Position numbers and translations under genes: made by a program. Positions 13,322 to 19,035 of a stretch of 22,979 nucleotides of DNA are shown here, piece by piece. The stretch is from a virus, in the IMG/VR virus record IMGVR_UViG_3300025679_000110, positions 1 through 22,979 of that record; one strand, written 5' to 3'. How positions within the stretch are numbered: the first letter of the stretch is position 1; each line of letters begins with the position of its first letter. Under the pieces are notes generated by a model. It saw only the letters and a program-made list of their open reading frames with translations. It searched no databases and was not told where the DNA came from.

Positions 13322-13608
13322 GACATATGATTATGTCGTAGGCATATATAAGCCTCCTTTCGTTGGCCTTTAAGAAATTAATAATCTTTATTCATACCAA
13401 AGGTATTCATGACGGGATACGCCCCCCAACCGATGGTTGGATGGTCGGTGCCTAAGCCTCCGGCTATAAAACAAAAGAAAACCACTTAGGGCATGCCGTT
13501 GGCACAAAGAAACAGACCCTTATAATGCTGCTAGCATTGGGTCTGAGGTGAGGAAGGGAGGAGATGGTTCGGGCGGCTCGTCATCCCTGACTCGCCACTG
13601 TTAGTGGC
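13322..13608. other. gene-free block with many short hairpins
   Basis: No convincing ORF on either strand, and G+C clearly above the surroundings. Perfect small hairpins: GACATA/TATGTC (13323-13338), ATACC/GGTAT (13396-13408), CCAACC/GGTTGG (13427-13441), TGCC/GGCA (13493-13503), AGACCC with AATGCT (13514-13544) and GCCACT/AGTGGC (13594-13608). A longer pairing is GTGCCTAAG with CTTAGGGCA (about 13448-13456 with 13486-13494, one bulge). It could be an RNA gene, the 3' region of the leftward operon, or a replication or recombination site; I cannot tell which strand matters. Confidence 0.55.
13504..13545 (-). terminator. possible terminator of the leftward methyltransferase operon
   Basis: On the minus strand CAGACCC/GGGTCTG encloses AATGCT/AGCATT (13513-13545), followed by TTTCTTTG. 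The U tract is imperfect, so moderate support. It is the first such structure after the last leftward gene. Confidence 0.5.
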
Positions 13609-13716
13609 TCATTTGTCCATCTTGTTGTAAATAATAACTAATACAACTAATAATATTATACATATAGATATACTCAGTGAAAAATTCTTTTCCCCTATAC
13701 TTAGTAACATTCCCAT
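13609..13716 (-). CDS. small membrane peptide, 35 aa
   Basis: ATG 13716 has AAGGAG 8 nt upstream, located inside the last codons of the methyltransferase remnant. The peptide has one transmembrane segment (LSISICIILLVVLVIIYNKM). No family recognised. Its ribosome binding site lies in the remnant, which may explain why that short frame has been kept. Confidence 0.55.
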   Translation of the reverse strand: MGMLLSIGEKNFSLSISICIILLVVLVIIYNKMDK

Positions 13717-13717
13717 T

Positions 13718-13822
13718 TTATATACTCCTTAATATGTGTGCGATTACATCAACGGTGAACCCAGCCTTTTCCAAAGCACAATAAGCCATTGCACATCCGT
13801 CAAATAAACTTAAAATATTCAT
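13718..13822 (-). pseudogene. internal-deletion remnant of a C5-cytosine methyltransferase
   Basis: A 34-codon ORF whose first 21 residues (MNILSLFDGCAMAYCALEKA) match the N-terminus of the intact methyltransferase at 14781-16331 and whose next residues (FTVDVIAHIL) match its C-terminal motif X (GNGFTVDVIAHIL). All catalytic motifs between are gone. Nucleotide sequence differs from the intact gene at many silent positions, so it derives from an older or different paralog, not a recent copy. ATG 13822 overlaps the upstream TGA (ATGA), exactly as the intact gene does with its own neighbour. It cannot be an active methyltransferase; the frame may persist to carry the next gene's ribosome binding site. 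Confidence 0.85.
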
Positions 13823-14064
13823 TTCTTATCCTTAATAAATTTTCGTCTTTCTGGTTTATATATTAAAACTTGTTCATAACTTAAGCCAGAAAAACCGGCA
13901 CCAGATATACAAACGCCCTTATCACTGTAAATTTGGGCTGAAAATTCTGTCGTATCAATAGATTCCCAATAATAAGCCGCCACATAAGGCACAGTGTTTG
14001 GTAGTAAATTTATTAGGTGTTTTTTAATGTTGCACGCCTGTTCTTGTATACTTAATTTATCCAT
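13819..14064 (-). CDS. hypothetical protein, 81 aa
   Basis: ATG 14064 with AAGGAGA upstream. The start (MDKLSIQEQACNIKKHLINL) is helical and the middle (YVAAYYWESIDTTEFSAQIY, then GVCISGAGFS) looks like beta strands; the tail is basic (RRKFIKDKK). No family recognised. It lies between the Dam-like gene and the methyltransferase remnant on the same strand. Confidence 0.6.
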   Translation of the reverse strand: MDKLSIQEQACNIKKHLINLLPNTVPYVAAYYWESIDTTEFSAQIYSDKGVCISGAGFSGLSYEQVLIYKPERRKFIKDKK

Positions 14065-14103
14065 ATAAATTCTCCTTAGGAATAAAAGAAAGAATGTGGC
14101 TTA

Positions 14104-14784
14104 TTACATAGTAAACAGTTTTTCTACTGTAGGTGCTTTCTTATTTTTTAAATTAGGATTTATTGTTTCTTTTTGCCAAACACAAACAAAATCACTAGGC
14201 GCAGTAAATTCTGATACAAATACCTTGTGTCCTTCTTGTATTTTCTCTTTACACCACTGCCAAAACTTGTTATGATCTATACTGTAACGATATTTTGATG
14301 TTCCTTGATAGGGTGGATCACAGTAAATAATAGAGTTTTTAGGTAACCTAATTTCATCATAACTACAATTAATAAATTTAACATCTTTCCAAAATGGGTT
14401 TTGTTTTATAAACGACCTATAAACTTCCGCTGTAGAGTCTTTATTTTTACTTTGCCCAAACCCATGCCCCCAATTACCACCAAAAGCAAGGAAATGACTG
14501 ATATAACCAATATAGTGCCTGTCTGTGCGAGTCAAGTCGCATTTGCTTTTAAAATACTCTTCTCGAGTAATGTGTTCTGGCGGAATCCAGCCCTTCTGCC
14601 CAGCCTTGTACATAGCAATCAGATGTTCATCAATATCAGCAGCCATTCTATTGCCTTGGACATGAATTAATGTATTAGCACCACCAACAAAAGGCTCCAC
14701 ATACCATTGTCCTTCTTTCCTGTCTCTAAGTATGATAGGCAGTATTTCCTTCGCTATACGTCTCTTAGATCCCATGTACCTCAT
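14104..14784 (-). CDS. Dam-type N6-adenine DNA methyltransferase
   Basis: A 226-aa class D12 adenine methyltransferase. N-terminal MRYMGSKRRIAKEILP, the AdoMet-binding YVEPFVGGANTL (28-39), and the catalytic YCDPPYQGT with DPPY at 156-159. The architecture (motif X, I, target region, IV) fits Dam; the length is slightly short of Dam's usual 260-280 aa. Start: ATG 14784 overlaps the TGA of the C5 methyltransferase (ATGA). Together they would modify phage DNA and protect it from host restriction; recognition sequence cannot be read from here. Confidence 0.9.
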   Translation of the reverse strand: MRYMGSKRRIAKEILPIILRDRKEGQWYVEPFVGGANTLIHVQGNRMAADIDEHLIAMYKAGQKGWIPPEHITREEYFKSKCDLTRTDRHYIGYISHFLAFGGNWGHGFGQSKNKDSTAEVYRSFIKQNPFWKDVKFINCSYDEIRLPKNSIIYCDPPYQGTSKYRYSIDHNKFWQWCKEKIQEGHKVFVSEFTAPSDFVCVWQKETINPNLKNKKAPTVEKLFTM

Positions 14785-16331
14785 AATACACCTCCCAAAA
14801 TATGCGCTATCACATCCACAGTGAATCCGTTGCCTAATATTTTATAACGTTGTGTATTAGAAACACCTGATGTATATCCATCCTTTAATGTTTGTAATCG
14901 TTCACATTCTACAGGGGAGAGTTTCCTGTAAGTATTTAAATTTTCCCCCGTCTTTGTAAATACAAGCTGTCTGCGGCATTTTGTCTGGTATTGCTCTAAT
15001 GACGCCCCTTTATAATAATTTGCATCAATGCAATAACTCTTATATCTATCTGTCCATACTAAAGCATCTTTTGCTACAGTAGATAAACAATTACTCTTTC
15101 CGTCTAACCTAGGTTCAATGTATTGCTGTGTAGGGATATCTGAGTTATAGTCATCCCTTTTTCCTTCTACATTGATTTTACGCCCTACCATACGGCAGCC
15201 TAGTTGTTCATTACCTTCTAAAATATCTTTTAATAAAATCCCTTTATCTTCGGGTTGTGTAACACCTAATTGTTTATAGTAGTATGTTTTTTGGAGTTGC
15301 ATTGCCGACACAAAACTTGTAAATTCTCTAATATATTCCCCCCACCTCTCGTCAACGGTATTATGTGGTCTATTGTCAAATCTTCCGTCGCAAGACAGAC
15401 AAGACATTTTTCCATATTTAACAACGGTTTCAAGTACCTTCTTGCTATATATCCCTGATGCCTTATTGTCTTGAGTCTCTTTGCGTCTGATTTCGCGGCA
15501 ACTTCCTTTCCTTTCGGTGTCTGTCTGTATACCCTTTGGTAAGTTAATAGTTTCTCTGAGTTTTGTTGCACATATTTCGTTTGGTAAATCTTTTTCGTTT
15601 CTTTGTTCCGATTCGCATCGTTTTGCTTTTTGTTCTTCTCTGCACAAAGTTGCGAACATGTCTTGGTAGTTCCTGGCCGAGTGATTTTCAAATACTCTAT
15701 TTGACAAATTTTGCACGTTAGTTTGTCGTCCTTGTGGTTTGCCCAGTATCGTGCTTTCTCCCTCGCTCTGTGAGCATTCTTGTACGCCTCGCTTCTCATT
15801 TTCATCCCCTAACTGACAATGCAAACATTTAAAATCATCAACCTTACAATGTTGCCCTACCCAATACAGTCGTTTGCGACTCTGTGCAGATACTAGCGCA
15901 GAATCGATCATTATAGGCTGTACACCAAGTACTTCTGATATTATATCTTGATATTCCTGTTTCATTTTAACATTCTCAAATAAGAAATATTTTGGTTTAC
16001 AATATTTAAGAATTTCTACAGCTTTCCAGAATAGACCACTGCGCTCTCCTTGTAACCCCTTTTGTTTGCCGGCAAAGGATAGGTCCTGACATGGGAATCC
16101 GGCTATAATTAAGTCCAAACGAGGAAACTCCCAATCATAACCAGGAGAAAAATCCCAATTATTAAGATTCATGATATTGCCCATTTGAATTATTTTAGGA
16201 AAATTATCTAGGGCAACTTTGACAGCGTATTTGTCAATCTCACTGGCATAATAGTTATCTACTTTAATTCCAGCTCTTTCAAGAGCACAATAGGCCATTG
16301 CACAACCATCAAATAAACTTAAAACATTCAT
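14781..16331 (-). CDS. C5-cytosine DNA methyltransferase carrying a 194-residue insertion
   Basis: A 516-aa cytosine methyltransferase. Motif I LSLFDGCAMAY (4-14), motif IV GFPCQDLSFAG with catalytic C81 (78-88), motif VI FLFENV (117-122), motif VIII SALVSAQSRKRLYWVG (144-159), and motif X GNGFTVDVIAHIL near the C-terminus. Between Q160 and LGVTQPEDKG lie about 194 residues with no family character; they correspond to an HNH gene read in another frame. Removing codons 15851-15270 joins YWVGQ directly to LGVTQPEDKGILLKDIL, the usual arrangement, giving about 322 aa. The frame stays open throughout, so a protein with a long insertion before the target-recognition region may be made. ATG 16331 overlaps the upstream TGA. 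Confidence 0.88.
   Translation of the reverse strand: MNVLSLFDGCAMAYCALERAGIKVDNYYASEIDKYAVKVALDNFPKIIQMGNIMNLNNWDFSPGYDWEFPRLDLIIAGFPCQDLSFAGKQKGLQGERSGLFWKAVEILKYCKPKYFLFENVKMKQEYQDIISEVLGVQPIMIDSALVSAQSRKRLYWVGQHCKVDDFKCLHCQLGDENEKRGVQECSQSEGESTILGKPQGRQTNVQNLSNRVFENHSARNYQDMFATLCREEQKAKRCESEQRNEKDLPNEICATKLRETINLPKGIQTDTERKGSCREIRRKETQDNKASGIYSKKVLETVVKYGKMSCLSCDGRFDNRPHNTVDERWGEYIREFTSFVSAMQLQKTYYYKQLGVTQPEDKGILLKDILEGNEQLGCRMVGRKINVEGKRDDYNSDIPTQQYIEPRLDGKSNCLSTVAKDALVWTDRYKSYCIDANYYKGASLEQYQTKCRRQLVFTKTGENLNTYRKLSPVECERLQTLKDGYTSGVSNTQRYKILGNGFTVDVIAHILGGVL
15266..15799 (-). CDS. HNH endonuclease nested in the C5 methyltransferase gene
   Basis: A 177-aa HNH nuclease in a different frame of the same strand. 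A first zinc-binding part has C29, C32, C48 and C52 (LTCKICQIEY, KTCSQLC). The C-terminal HNH domain is complete: KCLVCLATEDLTIDHIIPLT with C132, C135, D144, H145, then NLQVLCRQCNSKKH with C164, C167, N168. Start: ATG 15799 with AGGGG at good spacing (ATG 15805 is closer to it). The stop codon is formed by bases of the methyltransferase codons for LG, just past the insertion end. Cysteine spacing and the HNH core are coherent, so this is a real gene, probably a homing endonuclease that invaded the methyltransferase. Confidence 0.88.
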   Translation of the reverse strand: MRSEAYKNAHRAREKARYWANHKDDKLTCKICQIEYLKITRPGTTKTCSQLCAEKNKKQNDANRNKETKKIYQTKYVQQNSEKLLTYQRVYRQTPKGKEVAAKSDAKRLKTIRHQGYIARRYLKPLLNMEKCLVCLATEDLTIDHIIPLTRGGGNILENLQVLCRQCNSKKHTTINN

Positions 16332-16525
16332 TTTAAAGCCTCCGATTTTCTTATTTGTTCCGCTCTAAGAAATACCCTCCACGATTCTTCAAAAAGGCAT
16401 TTTCTACAAAGGTGGGGTATATAAGTATCCTCAGGTGTAGGGGGTATACTTGCAGAGGCTGTAACAGTATTTTCCAAAGGTATGGGTGTGAGATGACGAC
16501 AATTAACACATTCGAGAATATTCAT
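16328..16525 (-). CDS. small zinc-ribbon-like protein, 65 aa
   Basis: Two CxxC pairs, CVNC (6-9) and CRKC (40-43), separated by a proline/threonine-rich linker, suggest a small zinc ribbon; a basic helix follows (WRVFLRAEQIRKSEALK). ATG 16525 overlaps the upstream stop (ATGA). No family recognised. It may regulate or bind nucleic acid. Confidence 0.6.
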   Translation of the reverse strand: MNILECVNCRHLTPIPLENTVTASASIPPTPEDTYIPHLCRKCLFEESWRVFLRAEQIRKSEALK

Positions 16526-16722
16526 TTTTTGCCCCCGAAGCTATATGTTAAGTAATAGTTAAGAGGAAGTGTTAATATTGTAAAAATACTTCCTAGCACA
16601 AATTGCCTAAGTGTAGGGATTGAATTTTGGATTATGTAAATTGTAAAAAAGAAACTGACAATCCACCACAATTTCATTATGATCATGAATGAGATTTTAG
16701 GATATTTTTTAATAATACTCAT
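16522..16722 (-). CDS. membrane protein with two predicted TM segments, 66 aa
   Basis: ATG 16722 with AAGGAG upstream. A basic N-terminus is followed by two hydrophobic segments (about residues 11-31 and 41-60; FMIIMKLWWIVSFFFTIYII and the LGSIFTILTLPLNYYLT part). No family recognised. A holin-like or superinfection role is conceivable on topology alone. Confidence 0.6.
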   Translation of the reverse strand: MSIIKKYPKISFMIIMKLWWIVSFFFTIYIIQNSIPTLRQFVLGSIFTILTLPLNYYLTYSFGGKK

Positions 16723-16725
16723 TAA

Positions 16726-16929
16726 CTACTCCTTTGGTGGAAGTTTCACAGATGTCTTAAGTACAAAACCTCCTTCAACCTGTATTTTCTCAATAATATC
16801 GCGAATAAACTTTTGTTGCTGTTCAAAATTAATCACTATAAACCCAATGTAATCTACAACAGTTTCGTGTCTTGAATCTACATATAACACACGCAAAATG
16901 TACCTACCAGGTTCTACTTCTTTAGTCAT
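16726..16929 (-). CDS. hypothetical protein, 67 aa
   Basis: ATG 16929 with AGGAG upstream. Beta-rich start (GRYILRVLYVDSRHETVVDY), then a helix (FEQQQKFIRDIIEKIQVEGG). No membrane segment, no recognised family. It is followed 3 bp later by the membrane protein gene in the same operon. Confidence 0.6.
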   Translation of the reverse strand: MTKEVEPGRYILRVLYVDSRHETVVDYIGFIVINFEQQQKFIRDIIEKIQVEGGFVLKTSVKLPPKE

Positions 16930-16938
16930 ATATTACTC

Positions 16939-17379
16939 CTATCGCAAAATACGGTATGTTACAATATCATTTGTGTATAAATCAAACTTGGAAGCATGTT
17001 TAACTGCTTGTATAGCATTTAATCCCAATTCCATAGCTGATAGAGCAAACATAACACCAGATCCCGCAGCTAAGTGTTTATCCTGACTAGGTGTGAGCAC
17101 AGTGTCCTCTTCGTCAAAATAATACACTTTAGTTTCCCCCACAATTATGCCCGAAGTAGTATGTTCAGGGTCTATTTCCCTCTCTCCTCGTAACACTTCT
17201 ATTGTGTGCTCAATTCCTACACAATTTCCTGCAAATGCTCCCCATAATAACTTTTCATCTTTATATACTATCCCTTGTAAGTCAATTAATTTCTCTGCTG
17301 TCCGACCAAATACAAACCTAGTTGTGCTAGTTTGTCCATCAGCAGCGAGTATTCTCCCGTCCCATACTAATGTTGTCAT
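16939..17379 (-). CDS. HslV/proteasome-beta-like Ntn-hydrolase
   Basis: A 146-aa protein resembling HslV. Removal of Met would expose Thr at the N-terminus (M-TTLVWDGRILAADGQ), the nucleophile of this family. D13 of the processed chain and K29 (AEKLIDL) align with HslV D17 and K33; GAFAGN matches the GFAGG segment, and AAGSGVMFALSAMELGLNA matches the conserved C-terminal SGG...A..AL region with D..T later (KFDLYTND). Start: ATG 17379 preceded by GGAGGT, overlapping the previous stop (ATGA). Proteasome-like proteins are known as orphan genes in phages. A ClpX/HslU-like ATPase is encoded at 4757-5734, so an ATP-dependent protease is possible; a stand-alone peptidase or structural role is also possible. 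Confidence 0.85.
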   Translation of the reverse strand: MTTLVWDGRILAADGQTSTTRFVFGRTAEKLIDLQGIVYKDEKLLWGAFAGNCVGIEHTIEVLRGEREIDPEHTTSGIIVGETKVYYFDEEDTVLTPSQDKHLAAGSGVMFALSAMELGLNAIQAVKHASKFDLYTNDIVTYRILR

Positions 17380-17552
17380 AGATTACCTCCACAAGTTAAC
17401 ACTTGTTGCATTACACCCGCTGGATTATCATTAACAGTGTGCCACGCAGTATTTACACACACTGCATAAGTATGCGCCTGAACTCCTTTTATACTGCCGT
17501 ATGACATAATAAGACACCAAACTACTAAATAAACTACAATAAAAGTTTTCAT
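17376..17552 (-). CDS. small secreted protein, 58 aa, DUF2845-like
   Basis: Signal peptide (MKTFIVVYLVVWCLIMSYGS, cleavage likely after VQA at 26) and a 32-residue mature part with CVNTAWHTV and VMQQVLTCGGN. The C-N...QQVLT-CG pattern parallels RCTNGIV...TVQQVITACGQP of the 12105 protein, suggesting a shortened relative. ATG 17552 and its stop both overlap neighbouring genes through ATGA. Probably periplasmic; function unknown. Confidence 0.65.
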   Translation of the reverse strand: MKTFIVVYLVVWCLIMSYGSIKGVQAHTYAVCVNTAWHTVNDNPAGVMQQVLTCGGNL

Positions 17553-17782
17553 TTAATCCACCCATATCCTGCTTGTTTAAAACCTTTGACACGCATCCAT
17601 TCGCAGAATAACGCATCTGAAAGATATACACCTCTGTACATAGCCCGCAACTGTATCAGTACATCACTAGCACTTAAGTGGCGTGATGGGATATCCCCAA
17701 TTGCAGGCAATACAAAATCTCCAACTACTGTATCAATATATTGAAAAAATTGTTCGTATGCTTCACTTTCTGGAATTTCCAT
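17549..17782 (-). CDS. hypothetical protein, 77 aa
   Basis: First gene of the leftward 17782-13609 operon (MEIPESEAYEQFFQYIDTVV at the start). ATG 17782 has GGGAGG upstream. The C-terminal half (SASDVLIQLRAMYRGVYLSD, MRVKGFKQAGYGWIK) looks like a small winged-helix-like unit of the kind found at the ends of phage primase-helicases, but that is only an impression. A regulatory or DNA-binding role would fit. Confidence 0.55.
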   Translation of the reverse strand: MEIPESEAYEQFFQYIDTVVGDFVLPAIGDIPSRHLSASDVLIQLRAMYRGVYLSDALFCEWMRVKGFKQAGYGWIK

Positions 17783-17803
17783 AGTTTCCCTCCTATTTTT
17801 TAT

Positions 17804-17831
17804 AGTATAGCATAAATTGACAAAAACACAA
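17804..17831 (-). promoter_or_regulatory. leftward promoter of the methyltransferase/HslV-like operon
   Basis: Minus strand TTGTGT (17826-17831), 16-bp spacer ending in TGC, TATACT (17804-17809). It overlaps the rightward promoter at 17817-17844, so the two may exclude each other. Confidence 0.6.
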
Positions 17832-17844
17832 GATATGCTATAAT
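17817..17844 (+). promoter_or_regulatory. strong rightward promoter of the NrdR-like/dUTPase genes
   Basis: Consensus TTGACA (17817-17822), 16-bp spacer ending in TGC, consensus TATAAT (17839-17844). ATG of the first gene is 33 bp downstream, with AGGGGA as ribosome binding site. Confidence 0.85.
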
Positions 17845-17876
17845 ATTACTACATCTAGTGTTTTTAGGGGAACTAT

Positions 17877-18161
17877 ATGAATTGTGTATTTTGCAATGAA
17901 CATGCTCATGTGATTGACACACGTGAGAAGAATGATGAAACCAGAGAATTTATTTACCGCCGGAGGGAATGCACAGAATGTAAAAGAAGATTTAGTACAA
18001 AAGAGTATTTAAGCACTTACGAAGCTCCCCCATTAATAACATTCCCGAAGAATGTTATTGATATACTAGACAAGGCTAAACATTTGTTCTGGATAGACGG
18101 CATAGCTTACATTAAAGACAACGAGGGCAATCCACAGGTTAAATTGAGGGGTAGGAAATGA
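17877..18161 (+). CDS. NrdR-like zinc-ribbon protein, short form, 94 aa
   Basis: The N-terminal 45 residues match the NrdR zinc ribbon: MNCVFCNEHAHVIDTREKND, then YRRRECTECKRRFSTKEY (C3, C6, C31, C34 and the RRRxC..C..RF.T.E signature). NrdR proteins are usually about 150 aa with an ATP-cone domain that senses dATP; here the C-terminal 50 residues do not resemble an ATP cone, so nucleotide sensing is probably missing. It overlaps the dUTPase gene (ATGA), a link to nucleotide metabolism. A DNA-binding regulator is inferred. Confidence 0.75.
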   Translation: MNCVFCNEHAHVIDTREKNDETREFIYRRRECTECKRRFSTKEYLSTYEAPPLITFPKNVIDILDKAKHLFWIDGIAYIKDNEGNPQVKLRGRK

Positions 18162-18673
18162 AAATTGAAATTAAAATTTTAGATAATCTAGCAAACGGGT
18201 TACCTACCTATGCTACACCTGGTAGTGTTGCCATGGATTTGATTTGTACTAAAGATATTGTACTTTTCCCGCAAGAGCGCGTGATGATTGCGACTGGTAT
18301 AGCCATTCACATAGGACATACAGAACATTTTAGTAAAGCGAATGGAATGGGGATTGCGGGGCTAATTCTTCCACGATCAGGGCTTGGTACAAGAGGACTT
18401 GTGTTAGCTAATACAATTGGATTGATTGACGAAGACTACCAGGGAGAGTTGTTAGTAAGTGCGTGGAATAGTTTACAGTCATTTAAAAGACAGCACCAAA
18501 CTTACGAAGGCGTATACAATGGCGAAGAGGAAAATAACATTAAATTAAAAGCAGGGGATAGATTCGCACAATTGATGTTCCTACCCATTGTTAAAGCTCA
18601 GTTGAACGTTGTAGAGGAGTTTTCACACACTACTCATAGAGGTAGTGGCGGGTTTGGCTCTACAGGGCTTTAA
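18158..18673 (+). CDS. dut: dUTPase (deoxyuridine triphosphatase)
   Basis: Trimeric-type dUTPase of 171 aa, converting dUTP to dUMP and pyrophosphate. All five motifs: I PGSVAMDL (21-28), II PRSGLGTRG, III GLIDEDYQGELLVSAWN with the catalytic aspartate, IV AGDRFAQLMFLP, and V RGSGGFGSTG at the C-terminus. A modest insert between motifs III and IV (SFKRQHQTYEGVYNGEEENN) makes it longer than the usual 150 aa, as in several phage enzymes. Start: ATG 18158, overlapping the previous stop. Confidence 0.95.
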   Translation: MKIEIKILDNLANGLPTYATPGSVAMDLICTKDIVLFPQERVMIATGIAIHIGHTEHFSKANGMGIAGLILPRSGLGTRGLVLANTIGLIDEDYQGELLVSAWNSLQSFKRQHQTYEGVYNGEEENNIKLKAGDRFAQLMFLPIVKAQLNVVEEFSHTTHRGSGGFGSTGL

Positions 18674-18694
18674 AACGCATTTACAGACGACCAC

Positions 18695-18722
18695 TTGACA
18701 TTTAATAAAAGTGTGCTATAAT
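18695..18722 (+). promoter_or_regulatory. strong promoter of RNA copy 2
   Basis: TTGACA (18695-18700), 16-bp spacer ending AAAAGTGTGC, TATAAT (18717-18722). The same AAAAGTGTGYTATAATG sequence recurs at the promoter at 19786-19813. Confidence 0.85.
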
Positions 18723-18728
18723 GATAAT

Positions 18729-19020
18729 AAAGGTTGGCACGAATGACAAGCTACATTGCCTAAACGTGTATAAACAATAATCGGCAGGAGCACTTGAATA
18801 TCAGCCCTCTTCGAGACGGAGGGCATGAATAATGCATATATAGCAGATTGCTAGCATGTCTTAATCGCTTTAGGGCTCTTAAGACAACAGAAACACATGG
18901 GGGACTGCGGCCTGTCAGTCAGTTAATACAGGAGCTGGTAAAGCTGGTATTCAAGGAACAAAGGAACAAAGAGCATACATAGGGGCTAGCACCGTCTCAA
19001 GTGATAGCTATGTCAAAAAT
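18729..19020 (+). ncRNA. structured RNA element, copy 2 of a two-member family
   Basis: About 300 gene-free nt between promoter and methyltransferase start. Blocks shared, in order, with copy 1: CACGAATG (18738-18745), AAACGTGT (18762-18769), AGCCCT (18803-18808), AGCAGAT (18842-18848), TAGGGC (18871-18876), CTTAA (18878-18882), GCTGGTAAAGCTG (18934-18946), ATAGGGGCTAG (18979-18989). Helices: P1 CACG/CGTG (18738-18741 with 18765-18768); P2 TGCC/GGCA (18757-18760 with 18783-18786), crossing P1; P3 CTTGAATA/TATTCAAG (18793-18800 with 18948-18955). Local hairpins: GCCCTC/GAGGGC (18804-18809 with 18819-18824), TAGCA/TGCTA, GTCTTAA/TTAAGAC, CCTGT/ACAGG, and ACATAG/CTATGT near the 3' end. It ends before GAGGAG of the next gene without a terminator, so it could be a leader. 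No known RNA class recognised. Confidence 0.8.
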
Positions 19021-19035
19021 AAAGAGGAGAAGATA

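Noticed and set aside
13560-13610. Possible tRNA because of GGTTCGGGC followed by ...CGCCA
   Set aside because: No 7-bp acceptor pairing, no anticodon arm with correct geometry on either strand.
15270-15851. Insertion in the C5 methyltransferase as an intein or group I intron
   Set aside because: The in-frame peptide lacks intein end motifs, and only about 50 bp remain outside the HNH ORF, too little for an intron core.
18729-19020. Considered group I intron, tmRNA or RNase P RNA (GCTGGTAAAGCTG and ACAGAAAC looked suggestive)
   Set aside because: No intron core, no T-arm/CCA end, no RNase P universal motifs in order; ACAGAAA is not conserved in copy 1.
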